From: Cytophagales bacterium
GTDB taxonomy: Bacteria > Bacteroidota > Bacteroidia > Cytophagales > Cyclobacteriaceae
Assembly (NCBI GenBank): GCA_025359125.1
Contig: JANYHI010000042.1
Location: 62,001 to 126,000 of the forward strand
Direction of reading: 5' to 3'
Length of the DNA stretch: 64,000 nucleotides
Positions 53,921 to 63,900 of the stretch are shown here, in pieces. The stretch's first letter is position 1; each line of letters opens with the position of its first letter. A model generated the notes under the pieces. The model saw only the letters and a program-made list of their open reading frames with translations. It was not told the origin of the DNA and did not search any database. The translations under genes were made by a program, and so were the position numbers.

Positions 53921-54289
53921 TTATCCTTTGAACTTAGACTTTACCTCGGCAGGCATTTTATAAAAAGTACCCTTCTTGAGTTTAATTATAATGGCTCCAT
54001 TTTTAGCGAGAATGCCATATCGATCCGTTGCATCTTTTCCTTTGAATACTTCTATTGATTGAATCGAATTTGGATCGATAGAGTTCATCGTTTTTTTGAT
54101 TGCTATAGAATTCTCTACAGAGAACTCTGGGTAGGTAAAAAATTTATCATCGGCTGAGATAATATAGAGTGGAGAATTTGATGAAAGATGAAATTCTCTT
54201 AGTCCTTTATTTTTAGGCTCATCCGTTTGAGCAAATAAAAGCACTGAACTAACTACGAGCAGTATAGTTGATAGCAAATATTTTTTCAT
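53921..54289 (-). CDS. Small secreted TonB-plug-like protein
   Basis: 122 aa with a signal peptide ending LLFAQ. The C-terminal half (MNSIDPNSIQSIEVFKGKDA, then RYGILAKNGAIIIKLKKG) resembles the short conserved block of TonB-dependent receptor plug domains, where a DASA-YG-RGANGVI-type pattern occurs. There is no barrel and no CarboxypepD-like domain, so it cannot be a transporter on its own. Similar tails occur on Bacteroidota M56/BlaR1-like membrane peptidases. A palindrome lies 17 bp upstream of its start. Confidence 0.7.
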   Translation of the reverse strand: MKKYLLSTILLVVSSVLLFAQTDEPKNKGLREFHLSSNSPLYIISADDKFFTYPEFSVENSIAIKKTMNSIDPNSIQSIEVFKGKDATDRYGILAKNGAIIIKLKKGTFYKMPAEVKSKFKG

Positions 54290-54305
54290 ATAAGGTAATG
54301 TTAGT

Positions 54306-54324
54306 GTAACCCTAATTAGGTTAC
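54306..54324. promoter_or_regulatory. Palindromic operator-like site before the plug-like gene
   Basis: GTAACC-C-TAATTA-GGTTAC is a palindrome broken by one extra C, 17 bp before the start codon at 54289. Its position and symmetry fit a repressor operator. A BlaI/CopY-type regulator is a guess only. Confidence 0.4.
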
Positions 54325-54373
54325 ATTAAAATTAACTAATTCAGGTAATAATTCAATTTTATTCTGTTAAAAA

Positions 54374-54414
54374 GTAGAGAGGATGGACAAGTAAATGACT
54401 CGCCAACCCTCTAC
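54374..54414 (-). terminator. Terminator after the GIN-domain gene
   Basis: GTAGAG-A-GG pairs with CC-CTCTAC across a long loop. On the minus strand it is followed by TTTTTAAC, 17 nt after the stop of the GIN-domain gene. Confidence 0.58.
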
Positions 54415-54430
54415 TGAAATTTTATAATTA

Positions 54431-55138
54431 TTATTTTCTTCTAGGATTAACCTCAGCCCCTAAAAACTTGGAAGTATTCTTGTGGGCAGGATTACCCTTG
54501 TAAGAAATAGATGCTCCAAAATCTGCGGAAGCATTCAAGTTATTTTCGACAAATACAGAAACATCTGATCCCATAGAAGAAGTAACGGTAACATCCTGAC
54601 TTTGTAACATGGAAGCGTTAACACGGCTGCCCATTTTAGATTTGATATCAACGGTTTCGGCTTTACCAGTTAGTTCTACTTCGCTGCCCATAGACGAGTC
54701 TACTTCCAGAGATTTCACGTTAAGATCTAACTTAACATCTGAACCCATCTTGCTGACAATAGAAAAGCTCTTGGCATCTATAGTCATTTCTGATCGGATG
54801 ACAGCACCAGCTTTAGCATCAATATTATCTAGTGTAGTATAGTAAATAGTAACCTGTGCGTAGCGTTTGCCACGGTTACGATGGTCGTCATTAAAATCAA
54901 AAAAACTGCGGTTACGAATTTTAATTTGCAACTCTTCGTCATCGCATTTAATTAAAACATCTTCTGAATTTAAGCCTCTGTAATCAATTTCAGCCCTACT
55001 TGTTTCTGATTTGATCAGGGTTACTTTGAAAGAGCCATATATTTTTATTGAATGAAATTGATTGGCTTTAATCTTTTCAACTTGTGAAAAGGAAGTAGTG
55101 AGAAAACCAATAAGGAAAATTGTAAAAATGTAGCGCAT
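54431..55138 (-). CDS. Secreted head GIN-domain protein (DUF2807)
   Basis: 235 aa with a signal peptide ending TSFSQ. The DUF2807/GIN domain forms a right-handed beta-solenoid, beginning with ANQFHSIKIYGSFKVTLIK. Residues 129-200 contain four near-identical turns starting at 129, 148, 167 and 187, each with S(K/S)MGS-(D/E/R)V, so the period is 19-20 residues. The C-terminus (NPAHKNTSKFLGAEVNPRRK) is typical of the family. It is exported; the molecular role is unknown. An ECF-type promoter precedes it. Confidence 0.88.
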   Translation of the reverse strand: MRYIFTIFLIGFLTTSFSQVEKIKANQFHSIKIYGSFKVTLIKSETSRAEIDYRGLNSEDVLIKCDDEELQIKIRNRSFFDFNDDHRNRGKRYAQVTIYYTTLDNIDAKAGAVIRSEMTIDAKSFSIVSKMGSDVKLDLNVKSLEVDSSMGSEVELTGKAETVDIKSKMGSRVNASMLQSQDVTVTSSMGSDVSVFVENNLNASADFGASISYKGNPAHKNTSKFLGAEVNPRRK

Positions 55139-55152
55139 AAGATTGTTTTTTG

Positions 55153-55183
55153 TATAGACGCCTTAGTATTGCTAAAGGTTGCA
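55153..55183 (-). promoter_or_regulatory. ECF-sigma-type promoter before the GIN-domain gene
   Basis: On the minus strand TGCAACCTTT (55183-55174) then, 13 nt on, CGTCTATA (55160-55153), resembling the AACCTT / CGTC pattern of ECF sigma promoters. The ATG is 15 nt downstream of the -10 box. The dyad AAGGTTG-CA-CAACCTT (55175-55190) overlaps the -35 and could also be the terminator of the upstream gene. Confidence 0.5.
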
Positions 55184-55201
55184 CAACCTTCTTGATTCTT
55201 T

Positions 55202-56011
55202 CTAGTTGGGCTTGAAATCGAATAGCGAAACTTTGTTTTTCTTGTCTACGAGAACAATTCGCTCATCTGTTACAAGCGCAAACTTATTCTCACCACTTAC
55301 CTTTAATTCGTGTGTTTCTTCGCTGTAGAGATCATAGAAGATAATGGAAAAATCATTGAGGTAATAAAGCTCTTCACCAAAGAAGTTAAAATTTTCGATG
55401 CCTGCCTTTTCAATTTTATTAATCTGCTTGCCGATGTTGTTAAGTATGATGATGCCTGAATTACTATCCAATAGAAATACCATGTTTTGATATTCACGTA
55501 AGTAGGTGAATAAGGGTGGTGTTTTGAATTGTACAGTATCTAGGTAGAATTCTGTAAGAACTTCAGTTGAGAATTGATTTACTTTTTTCAGAGAAGCATC
55601 GGCCTTATCAAAAATCCAAAGTTTATTGTCGTTGCTTGGCCCTACTAGAATGGGTTCGATAGCCCAAGTAGATTCTAACGGTGTGATTTTCTCATTTTCG
55701 AAATGCCGACCTAATACACTAAAAGTTTGCTTTGGCTGGTTATAGATAAAAATGGAAGGATGATACCAAGGTTCTATCTGCGTTGTAATTTTTCCCTTTG
55801 TTGAAGCGGTAACACTTCCATTTGCATCGTATTTTTTAATGACACCATTTTTAAATACAAGAAAGAAATTACCCAACCGATCGACAGATACTTGTTTGAT
55901 TTCTTTTGCTTTGATCTCTTTGATTTTCTTACCAATAATTTGTGCAGGCAAACTAATGGAGAGAAGCCAGAAGAGAATACCAGTAGCAACTTTTCTACTT
56001 TTCATTTTCAA
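55202..56011 (-). CDS. Secreted propeller-like hypothetical protein
   Basis: 269 aa with a signal peptide ending SLPAQ; an ATG two codons in is equally possible. The mature protein has repeating beta segments (VSVDRLGNFFLVFKNGVIKK, then FFGEELYYLNDFSIIFYDLY, FALVTDERIVLVDKKNKVSL) that resemble irregular propeller blades. Family not recognised beyond that. Its start lies inside the last 17 nt of lpxH, so translation is probably coupled and an envelope role is plausible. Confidence 0.7.
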   Translation of the reverse strand: MKMKSRKVATGILFWLLSISLPAQIIGKKIKEIKAKEIKQVSVDRLGNFFLVFKNGVIKKYDANGSVTASTKGKITTQIEPWYHPSIFIYNQPKQTFSVLGRHFENEKITPLESTWAIEPILVGPSNDNKLWIFDKADASLKKVNQFSTEVLTEFYLDTVQFKTPPLFTYLREYQNMVFLLDSNSGIIILNNIGKQINKIEKAGIENFNFFGEELYYLNDFSIIFYDLYSEETHELKVSGENKFALVTDERIVLVDKKNKVSLFDFKPN

Positions 56012-56765
56012 ACTTCTTTAGCAGCACAGTTTGACCATCAAAAACTCCGTACGTATTGAAGTGAACCCACTCGCCTAGATTAATATATTTACTTGATGGC
56101 GACACTGATAAATCTAACGGCAAATGGCGGTGACCAAAAATATAAAAATCATGATGCTGAGTTTTTTCCAATTCTTTGCAATAGGTGAGGAGGAACTCAT
56201 TCTCTTCACCGTTAAATTTTTCTTCTCTTTTTGTATTTGCTATTCGGCTGTGTTTACTCCATAACTGCGCAATGCCAATTCCTAAATTTGGATGAATGCG
56301 CGCAAATAGCCATTGGCAAACTTTACTATTGAAAAACCATTTTTGAATTTTATATAGATGATCTCCCGGTCCGAGCCCATCGCCATGGCCAATTAAAATT
56401 TTTTTCTTGTTAATTGTTATTTCCTTTGGTTCGCGATAAACGGGAATACCTAACTCATTGGTGAAATAGTTAAACATCCACATGTCATGGTTGCCTGTGA
56501 AAAAATAAATTGGAATTCCTGCGTCTCTCAATTCAGCTAATTTTCCTTGAAAGCGAATAAATCCTTTGGGGATTGCATGACGGTATTCAAACCAAAAGTC
56601 AAAAATATCGCCTAACAAGTAAACGCTGTGAGCATCTGCTTTAATCTGATCTAGCCAAGCCACTAAACGCTTTTCGCGGAGCAGACTTGATTCTCTATCA
56701 GGCACTCCCAAATGAAAATCGGAAGCAAAATAAATACGTTGATGAGCTGGTAAGTTGATTTTCAT
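55995..56765 (-). CDS. lpxH: UDP-2,3-diacylglucosamine diphosphatase (LpxH-like)
   Basis: A metallophosphoesterase of the lipid A pathway, hydrolysing UDP-2,3-diacylglucosamine to lipid X. 256 aa from MKINLPAHQRI; the frame open to 56828 runs into the ftsH terminator. Metal-site motifs in order: FASDFHLGVPD, LLGDIFDFWFEYRH, FTGNHDMWMF, IGHGDGLGPGD and FGHRHLPLDL. The DFHLG-GDIFDFW-GNHD order is typical of LpxH and its close YbbF relatives. The downstream secreted gene overlaps it. Confidence 0.88.
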   Translation of the reverse strand: MKINLPAHQRIYFASDFHLGVPDRESSLLREKRLVAWLDQIKADAHSVYLLGDIFDFWFEYRHAIPKGFIRFQGKLAELRDAGIPIYFFTGNHDMWMFNYFTNELGIPVYREPKEITINKKKILIGHGDGLGPGDHLYKIQKWFFNSKVCQWLFARIHPNLGIGIAQLWSKHSRIANTKREEKFNGEENEFLLTYCKELEKTQHHDFYIFGHRHLPLDLSVSPSSKYINLGEWVHFNTYGVFDGQTVLLKKFENEK

Positions 56766-56790
56766 TTTTGCTAGCGAGCAGTAAAAATAG

Positions 56791-56823
56791 AAAAAGCCAT
56801 CCAGATATTCTGAATGGCTTTTT
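56791..56823 (-). terminator. Intrinsic terminator after ftsH
   Basis: A 10-bp stem AAAAAGCCAT/ATGGCTTTTT extended by a mismatch and 4 more pairs around a 3-nt loop. It starts 22 nt after the ftsH stop and has a T-run on the minus strand. Confidence 0.9.
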
Positions 56824-56844
56824 TTCAAAAGAAATAAATTTTTC

Positions 56845-58863
56845 TTAAGGCTTTACGGGTTCAACCACTGGTTCTGTGCTTGACTCCGCTTTTTCCTTAT
56901 CAGCGGAGGCGGTGCCGTTTGTAAATTTTTCGTAAGTTGTTTGGTTGGCAAACGGGCGCTTACCTATCAATCGCTCTAAGTCAGATTGAAATAGAATCTC
57001 CTTTTCCAATAGCTCTTTGGCAATTACTTCTAAATGCTCGCGGTGATGTGTTAAAAGATCTTTGGTACGGTTGTAAGCATTTTCTATAATCTTCTTTACC
57101 TCTTGATCAATACGTTCTGCGGTAGCATCTGAGTAGGGCTTGTTAAATGTATAATCAGATTGTTTGGAATCATAGAACGACATGTTTCCAATTTCTTTAT
57201 TCATACCATAAACAGTTACCATGCTATAAGCCATTTTGGTAATGCGTTCTAAATCACTTAAAGCGCCAGTAGATATTTTATCGAAGATGATTTCTTCGGC
57301 TGCACGCCCACCAAAGGTCATGCACATTTCATCAATAAGCTGTTCTGTTTGGTACAAGAACTGTTCTTTAGGCAGATATTGAGCGTAACCTAATGCTGCT
57401 ACTCCGCGCGGCACAATACTCACTTTTACGAGTGGATCTGCATGTTCTAAGAACCAACCTGCCACTGCATGGCCAGCCTCGTGGTAGGCCACAATTTTCT
57501 TTTCTTCGGGCGAAATAATTTTAGTTTTCTTTTCAAGACCACCGATCACGCGATCGACAGCATCTTGAAAATCTTGCATATCTACTTCAGACTTATCTCT
57601 GCGGGCAGCAATCAATGCAGCTTCGTTACATACGTTGGCAATTTCCGCTCCGGCAAAGCCAGGCGTTTGCGCTGCCAATTTTTTTACATCTACATTTTTA
57701 GAAAGCTTGATAGGCTTTAAGTGAACTTTAAAAATATGTTCGCGGCCTGCTATATCTGGTTTGTCAATGCTAATCTGTCTATCAAAACGACCTGGGCGCA
57801 TCAATGCTGAATCTAATACATCGGGTCGGTTAGTAGCTGCTAAGATGATTACACCACTATCTGTAGCGAAACCATCCATTTCTACCAGTAATGAGTTAAG
57901 TGTATTTTCTCGCTCATCATTAGAGCCCGGCATTTGTCCTCTTCCGCGTGAGCGGCCGATGGCATCAATCTCATCTATGAATACGATACAAGGTGCTTTT
58001 TCTTTTGCCTGTTTGAATAAGTCGCGCACACGTGCAGCACCTACGCCCACAAACATCTCAACGAAATCGGAACCCGACAAAGAGAAGAATGGAACACCTG
58101 CTTCGCCCGCTACGGCTTTTGCTAAAAGAGTTTTTCCTGTTCCCGGAGGGCCAACTAATAATGCGCCTTTCGGGATTTTGCCTCCCAGTTTTGTAAACTT
58201 TTGTGGTGTCTTTAAGAAGTCAACAATTTCTTTAACTTCTTCTTTGGCTTCTTCTAAGCCAGCTACATCGGCAAACGTAATTTTCACTTTATTCTCGGCA
58301 TCAAACAAGGCAGCTTTTGATTTTCCGATATTAAAAATTTGACCACCGGGCCCACCACCCCCTGTCATTCTACGCATCAGCATCCAGAATCCAAAAATCA
58401 ACAGGAATAAAAAACCAAAGTTGAGAATAGTATTCGTATAGTCGTCTCTCGTATCTATCTCTAAATCGATTTGCTGCTGACGAGGAATTTTTTTCTTGAG
58501 TTCGTCATACTTATCAAGGAATTTATCGATCGATCCAATCTTCAGTTTGTAATGTGGACCAGAAGTATTCGCGCCAAGCGGAGTAGTAAGCTTTTCAATT
58601 TCTTGCTTGTACTTACCATTTTGTAGTGCCTCTGCCTTTAAAGTAATTTCAATTACCTCTTCATTTTTAATCAGCACGAGTTTTTTGATGTCACCTGACT
58701 GCACCATATCTTCAAAACGGCTTGACTCGATTTGATTTAGTTCGCCCTTTGAAACAAGCTTGCTGATGGTGAATATAACTACTATTAAGCCGAGTATTAA
58801 CCAGGTTTGGTAGTTCGTTTTAGGTAATTTAGGAGGTAATATTTTCTTATCGTTGTCTGCCAT
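56845..58863 (-). CDS. ftsH: ATP-dependent zinc metalloprotease FtsH
   Basis: 672 aa, membrane-anchored AAA+ protease for membrane-protein quality control. A first helix at residues 20-37 and a second near 135-157 frame a periplasmic domain. The AAA domain has [33 protein letters not shown] and the [14 protein letters not shown] region. The zinc site is [16 protein letters not shown]-terminal Ser/Glu/Pro-rich tail is longer than in Escherichia coli. It follows rsfS after 50 nt and is closed by a strong terminator. Confidence 0.97.
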   Translation of the reverse strand: MADNDKKILPPKLPKTNYQTWLILGLIVVIFTISKLVSKGELNQIESSRFEDMVQSGDIKKLVLIKNEEVIEITLKAEALQNGKYKQEIEKLTTPLGANTSGPHYKLKIGSIDKFLDKYDELKKKIPRQQQIDLEIDTRDDYTNTILNFGFLFLLIFGFWMLMRRMTGGGGPGGQIFNIGKSKAALFDAENKVKITFADVAGLEEAKEEVKEIVDFLKTPQKFTKLGGKIPKGALLVGPPGTGKTLLAKAVAGEAGVPFFSLSGSDFVEMFVGVGAARVRDLFKQAKEKAPCIVFIDEIDAIGRSRGRGQMPGSNDERENTLNSLLVEMDGFATDSGVIILAATNRPDVLDSALMRPGRFDRQISIDKPDIAGREHIFKVHLKPIKLSKNVDVKKLAAQTPGFAGAEIANVCNEAALIAARRDKSEVDMQDFQDAVDRVIGGLEKKTKIISPEEKKIVAYHEAGHAVAGWFLEHADPLVKVSIVPRGVAALGYAQYLPKEQFLYQTEQLIDEMCMTFGGRAAEEIIFDKISTGALSDLERITKMAYSMVTVYGMNKEIGNMSFYDSKQSDYTFNKPYSDATAERIDQEVKKIIENAYNRTKDLLTHHREHLEVIAKELLEKEILFQSDLERLIGKRPFANQTTYEKFTNGTASADKEKAESSTEPVVEPVKP

Positions 58864-58913
58864 GATTTTTTTCTAAAAAATTCAAATTAATAACGTGCAC
58901 TAAGCATTTAAGT

Positions 58914-59285
58914 TCAATCTTCAATTTCGGTGATTTCTGCATCTCCCCAAAGCTTTTCTAATGAATAGAATTTTCTGCGGTCTTTTTTAAAAACATGCGC
59001 CACCACAGAGATATAGTCGAGAATCACCCACTCTTTATTGTTTTTTCCTTCCTGATGCCAAGGATTTTCTTTCATTTTCTTGTAGACTTCATCGTCAATA
59101 GAGGAGGCGATGGCATCTAATTGTTTATCAGAGTTTCCGGAGCAGATAACAAAGAAATCGGATACGGCATTTTTAATTTCACGCAAATCCATCACTACAA
59201 TATCAGAAGCTTTTATCTCTTGCATGCCACTGACAACGGCTTTTACAAGTTTTTCTGAATCTGTCTTCTTATTTTTTTTGGTCAT
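58914..59285 (-). CDS. rsfS: Ribosomal silencing factor RsfS
   Basis: 123 aa, binds ribosomal protein L14 and blocks subunit joining during starvation. Family features are KLVKAVVSGMQEIKASDIVV, DLREIKNAVSDFFVICSGNS, the PWHQEGKNNKEWVILDYISV segment and VVAHVFKKDRRKFYSLEKLW, then GDAE. It is the first gene ahead of ftsH, an order I recall from other Bacteroidota, and is divergent from birA across a 56-bp gap. Confidence 0.95.
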   Translation of the reverse strand: MTKKNKKTDSEKLVKAVVSGMQEIKASDIVVMDLREIKNAVSDFFVICSGNSDKQLDAIASSIDDEVYKKMKENPWHQEGKNNKEWVILDYISVVAHVFKKDRRKFYSLEKLWGDAEITEIED

Positions 59286-59341
59286 TCAACTATATTCGAA
59301 TTTTTGAGGGAATTACAATCAACAAAACTAATCAAAATACC

Positions 59342-60100
59342 TTGTATAAAATCCCTGCCAATACACTGTTCTTAGGTAAAAACTTGGTTTTCGTGCCAGA
59401 ATGTCACTCGACCAACACGTTGTTGATGGAGTTAGCTCAAAAGACTCAGTCAATAGAGGGAACTTTAATAATCACTGCAAATCAAACAAAGGGCAGAGGC
59501 CAGCGAGGCAATGGCTGGGAAACAGAGCCAGGAGTAAACTTCACAATGTCTCTTTTATTGAGACCAACTTTTTTGATGGCGAAAGATCAATTTCAATTAA
59601 CGCAGGCAATATCGCTAGGTATTGCAGATTATTTATCTGAAAGATTAACGAAGAGTATTTCGATTAAATGGCCAAACGATATTTTGGTGGGTAACAAAAA
59701 AATTACCGGAATATTGATTGAGAATACATTGTCTGGCGACTACATTCAACAAAGTATTATCGGTATTGGGTTAAATGTGAATCAAACAACTTTTAAAGTA
59801 CCCACCGCTACATCTATGCTGCTAGAAAAAGGAAATACTTTTCAGTTGCAAGATGAATTGGGTTTGTTGCTTGTCCATATTGAGAAGCGTTACTTGCAAC
59901 TTCGCGCAGGCAAGAAGGTAGACTTGAATGAAGAGTATTTGAAGCAATTGTATTGGAAAGGCGAAGCGCGAAAATTTTCAGCAAACGAAAAGATATTGGT
60001 TGGAAAAATTGAAGGAGTTGACTCAATTGGAAGATTGCTAGTGCGGCATGGAGATAAAGTAGATAGCTTTGGGTTAAAAGAAATTGCATTTGTAGAATGA
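59342..60100 (+). CDS. birA: Biotin--acetyl-CoA-carboxylase ligase, no HTH domain
   Basis: 252 aa. It attaches biotin to the biotin carboxyl carrier protein of acetyl-CoA carboxylase. The start is a TTG at 59342; the conserved FVPECHSTNTLLMELA begins at residue 17, so no later start is possible. The adenylate-binding motif is KGRGQRGNGWETEPGVNFTM, followed by SIKWPNDILVGNKKITGILI. The N-terminal DNA-binding domain of group II BirA is absent, so it should not act as a repressor. The next gene overlaps its stop by 4 nt. Confidence 0.95.
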   Translation: MYKIPANTLFLGKNLVFVPECHSTNTLLMELAQKTQSIEGTLIITANQTKGRGQRGNGWETEPGVNFTMSLLLRPTFLMAKDQFQLTQAISLGIADYLSERLTKSISIKWPNDILVGNKKITGILIENTLSGDYIQQSIIGIGLNVNQTTFKVPTATSMLLEKGNTFQLQDELGLLLVHIEKRYLQLRAGKKVDLNEEYLKQLYWKGEARKFSANEKILVGKIEGVDSIGRLLVRHGDKVDSFGLKEIAFVE

Positions 60101-60999
60101 ATCGGATAAAGGCTTGGCTACGCGGATTTTTTTCACTCTCTCGCTCAGAGACGAATGCTTTTATCATTCTTCTGCCTTTAATGGTTATCATCGTTTTTTC
60201 TGAACCTGCTTACCGTTACTGGGTAAGTCGAAAGCCGTTAGACGTAAGTCAGGATTCAGTGAAACTAGATAGTTTGCTCTCAACATTAAAATGGGAGCCG
60301 GATGATTCATCAGTAAGTAAAAATACCAGAAGTATACTTTTTCCTTTCGATCCTAACCAGACATCGCGAGATCAATTAATGAGTTTAGGTTTTACGGGTT
60401 TTCTAGCAGATCGTATTGTTAATTACAGAAACAAAGGAGGGAGGTTTTTTGCGAAAGCAGATTTGCTTAAAATTTATGGAATGGATACGATGCTTTACCA
60501 AAGGGTAATCAACTTTATTGATTTGCCGAAACAGAAAGCGCAATCAAAGTTTGAAACGAAAGAATTTAAAAAGAAAGAAATTGTGCTGCTCGATTTAAAC
60601 ACAGCAGATACAACTCAATTAAAGAAGGTGTTTGGTGTGGGCAAAAAACTATCCGAGCGCATCATAAAATTTAGAGATAAGCTGGGCGGATTTATTTCTG
60701 CTAACCAATTGACAGAAGTCTACGGACTAGATTCTACAGTTATAGCTGCTATTAAAATGAAATTTTTTATACAAGATAATTTCAAACCAAAGCAGCTTAA
60801 CATTAATACGGCAACAGAATTCGAATTAAGTACTCATCCATATATTTCAAACAAATTAGCGAAGGCTATTACTGCTTATCGTTTTCAGCATGGTAGTTTT
60901 GCCGGTCTAGCGGATCTTACCACTATACATATACTCACGCCATCCGAGTATGAACGAGTAAAAGCGTATCTTACCGTAAACCCATCTAGTGGCTTCTGA
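60097..60999 (+). CDS. Membrane-anchored triple helix-hairpin-helix protein, ComEA-like
   Basis: 300 aa. One membrane helix at residues 22-38 is followed by three ComEA-type HhH units, near 85-140, 165-225 and 235-295. The middle one is the most canonical (LDLNTADTTQLKKVFGVGKK, LSERIIKFRDKLGGF). Each pairs an INTA-type loop with a Y/FRxxxGxF segment. It probably binds DNA outside the cytoplasm, or is a periplasmic structural protein; ComEA itself has one such unit. Its start overlaps birA by 4 nt and the helicase start overlaps its end by 11 nt. Confidence 0.85.
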   Translation: MNRIKAWLRGFFSLSRSETNAFIILLPLMVIIVFSEPAYRYWVSRKPLDVSQDSVKLDSLLSTLKWEPDDSSVSKNTRSILFPFDPNQTSRDQLMSLGFTGFLADRIVNYRNKGGRFFAKADLLKIYGMDTMLYQRVINFIDLPKQKAQSKFETKEFKKKEIVLLDLNTADTTQLKKVFGVGKKLSERIIKFRDKLGGFISANQLTEVYGLDSTVIAAIKMKFFIQDNFKPKQLNINTATEFELSTHPYISNKLAKAITAYRFQHGSFAGLADLTTIHILTPSEYERVKAYLTVNPSSGF

Positions 61000-63900
61000 A
61001 AAAACCAAAAAAGTATTAACTAATTATTTGCGGAAGCTGACTATTCTCTCGGGCAGAAATCGCTCTATTTTTTTGCCGCGACTTAGTTCAGATCAATTCA
61101 TGGATATTCAGCAACTCAGTCAGTTAAACGGAGAAAAAGCGTTTGCCATTATAGAAGCTCTGATTGCCGGTAAGAAAAAAATGCTTTGCCCGGTGTTGGA
61201 TGCGCGTATGGAAGCGGTAAACGAAGCTAGTTATAAATTAAAAAAACTACAGCGATTAGATCAGTTCATTTTTGAGGAACGAGGTTCGCGCGAATTACAC
61301 ATTGGTTGGCCATTTGTAAGAGGAAAATTTTCTGATGGTACATTAATTCGGTGTCCCCTTCTGTATTTTCCGGTTGAATTGAAAATAGAAAACGCCCATT
61401 GGGTAATAGCGCTGCGCAATGATGCAGAGATTACCTTCAACAAATCATTTTTACTCGCTTACTCTTTTTACAATCAGGTAAAGGCATCTGAAGAATTGTT
61501 GGATGAAACATTTGAAGGTACGGACATCGATAGTACTGTCTTTCGCACACAACTCTACCAACTTCTTCAAAAGGCAAATCTCGCTATTCATTTCAATGCA
61601 GATAACTATCGCGATGAGCTTGCACTATTTCTCTCATTTAAGAAAGAAGAATTTGATGAACAACATCAAATAGGTGTGTTAAAATTATTTCCGGAGGCTG
61701 CCCTGGGAATTTTCCCACAGGCAGGATCTTTTTTAGTTCCAGATTATATTCAACTTTTGGAGAGCGATTCGTTTACAAATTTAGAAGATTTTTTTCAAAC
61801 ACGTTCTCCTGTTCAGCACGGTACGCTTACCGCTGAAATTTTAAGTCAGGTAAAAGAAGATAAAGTGTATTCAATTTTTCCTATGGATGTGTGGCAAGAG
61901 AAGGCATTGAAGGCTTCTAAGCTTGGATATTCGTTGGTTGTGCAAGGGCCACCCGGCACCGGTAAATCGCAATTGATTTGTAACTTAGTCTCAGATGCAA
62001 TTGCGCAAGGAAAGAGAGTGTTAATTGTGTGCCAAAAACGTGCTGCGTTAGATGTGGTATTCGCCCGCTTGCGCGAAAAAAATCTAACTGATTTTATTGC
62101 CCTTGTTCACGATTATAAAACAGATCGCAAAGAAATATTTGAAAAAGCCAACAGACAAATTGAGCGGGTAGATGAATATAAAACCCGCAATATTAGTTTG
62201 GATGCCATTCAACTCGACCGCCAGTTTTTTCAAACGGGTAAACGCATCGATCAAATTACAGAAGAACTGGAATCATTTCGCTCCTCGCTTTTTAGTGAAG
62301 TGGATTGTGGTATTAGTGTTAAACAATTGTACTTGTCGTCTGATTTTAGCGAACCCTTTATCAATCTGAAACAAGAATGCCACCAATTTAAAACTGCTGA
62401 GATAAAAGAGTTTACTCAAAAAGTGAAGAACTATTGTTTCTATGCAAATCGGTTAGTCACTGCTGATTATGTTTGGTTAGAGAGAAGATCTTTTTCAAAA
62501 TATCAAGCCAGCGATCGACAGGTAATGGCTGAATGCCTGTACGAAATTCCAGTTTACTTCAATCAAGTAAAAGAAAATTTCTTTAAAAACTTTAATACGC
62601 AATTAGATTGGGAACAGTGCGAAGCGTTGATCGATAGAAGACTAGAAGCTATTACTATAAAAGAATTGATTGCCACAGACGATCGCTATTTCTTTTTTCA
62701 AAAAATGATTAGCGAATCGGAAGATGAAACTAGTGCGTTGTGGCTTGCAAATGTAGAGCGGGTGGTAATAGAGTGCTATGAGGCAGAAGGCATTGAACAG
62801 ACTATCCCTTCTAATCAATTGGGGCAACTACAACAAGCCTTGTACAGAAGCATGAAGGCGAGGCGAAATTTAATTGGCCTAGTACGATGGGAATTATTTT
62901 CTAAAGATAAATATTTGGTTAGGCGTGCATTGGTAGGAAATAAATTGGAGAGTACGAAAGAGGGATTCAAAACGTTAGAGAAAATGCTGGATCAGCGATT
63001 GAATCTGGAGCATAACCTCTCTAAACTGAAAATAAAAAACTGGCTCCTGCAAATTCCGGATGGCTCATCAAAAGCAGTAATCATTTCCTGGTTTGCCGAT
63101 CAGCAAAGTGCAATCAAAGCAAAGGGAATTATTGGTTCCATACGAGGAATTAAAAATTTGATTTCGCCTATTGGTCAAACCAGAAACCAGTTTTGTGGAA
63201 AGCTCGATATGTTATTTCAACTGGTTGCTCAACTTCCGGGTAAGAAAGACTATTGGCAACAATATCTTTTATCATCTCAGATTAGCAAGGTTACTCAAAA
63301 ACCTGAATACGCAAATCAGCTTCGAGAAACATTGCTGCACGATTTTGATTCATTAGTTGAATTTGATCTCTTAAAAGAAAGTTTGAATACTGAAGAGCAA
63401 TCAATCATTGAAAAATTGCACAATAAAATTGAAAGTTGGAAGGGCGAAAAATTAATAAAGCTTTTTGAAAATAGTATTTACCTCGCATGGATTGATAACC
63501 TAGAGATAAAGCATCCTGAGTTGAGAATGGCTTCTTCCGGAAAATTAAATTTATTAGAACAAGAACTGAAAGATTTAATTGTGCATAAGCACAACATCAG
63601 CACAGAAATTTTATTACTTCGCTCGCGCGAGCGAGTGACAGAAGACCTAGAATTTAATCGCTTAAACAACCGTGTTACTTACCGCGATCTTCAGTATCAG
63701 GTAACTAAAAAGAAAAAAATCTGGCCATTGAGAAAAGTGTTGTCAGATTTTGAAGATGATATATTCAGACTTCTTCCTTGTTGGCTCGCTTCGCCCGAAT
63801 CTGTTTCAGCCATCTTTCAGATGAAAGAAATTTTTGACTTGGTTATTTTTGATGAGGCTTCGCAATGTTATGCAGAGCGTGGCATACCTGCGCTCTTTCG

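Noticed and set aside
57761-58342. 193-codon plus-strand frame antisense to ftsH
   Set aside because: A shadow frame over the highly conserved AAA domain of ftsH. Its sequence is low-complexity and resembles no protein.
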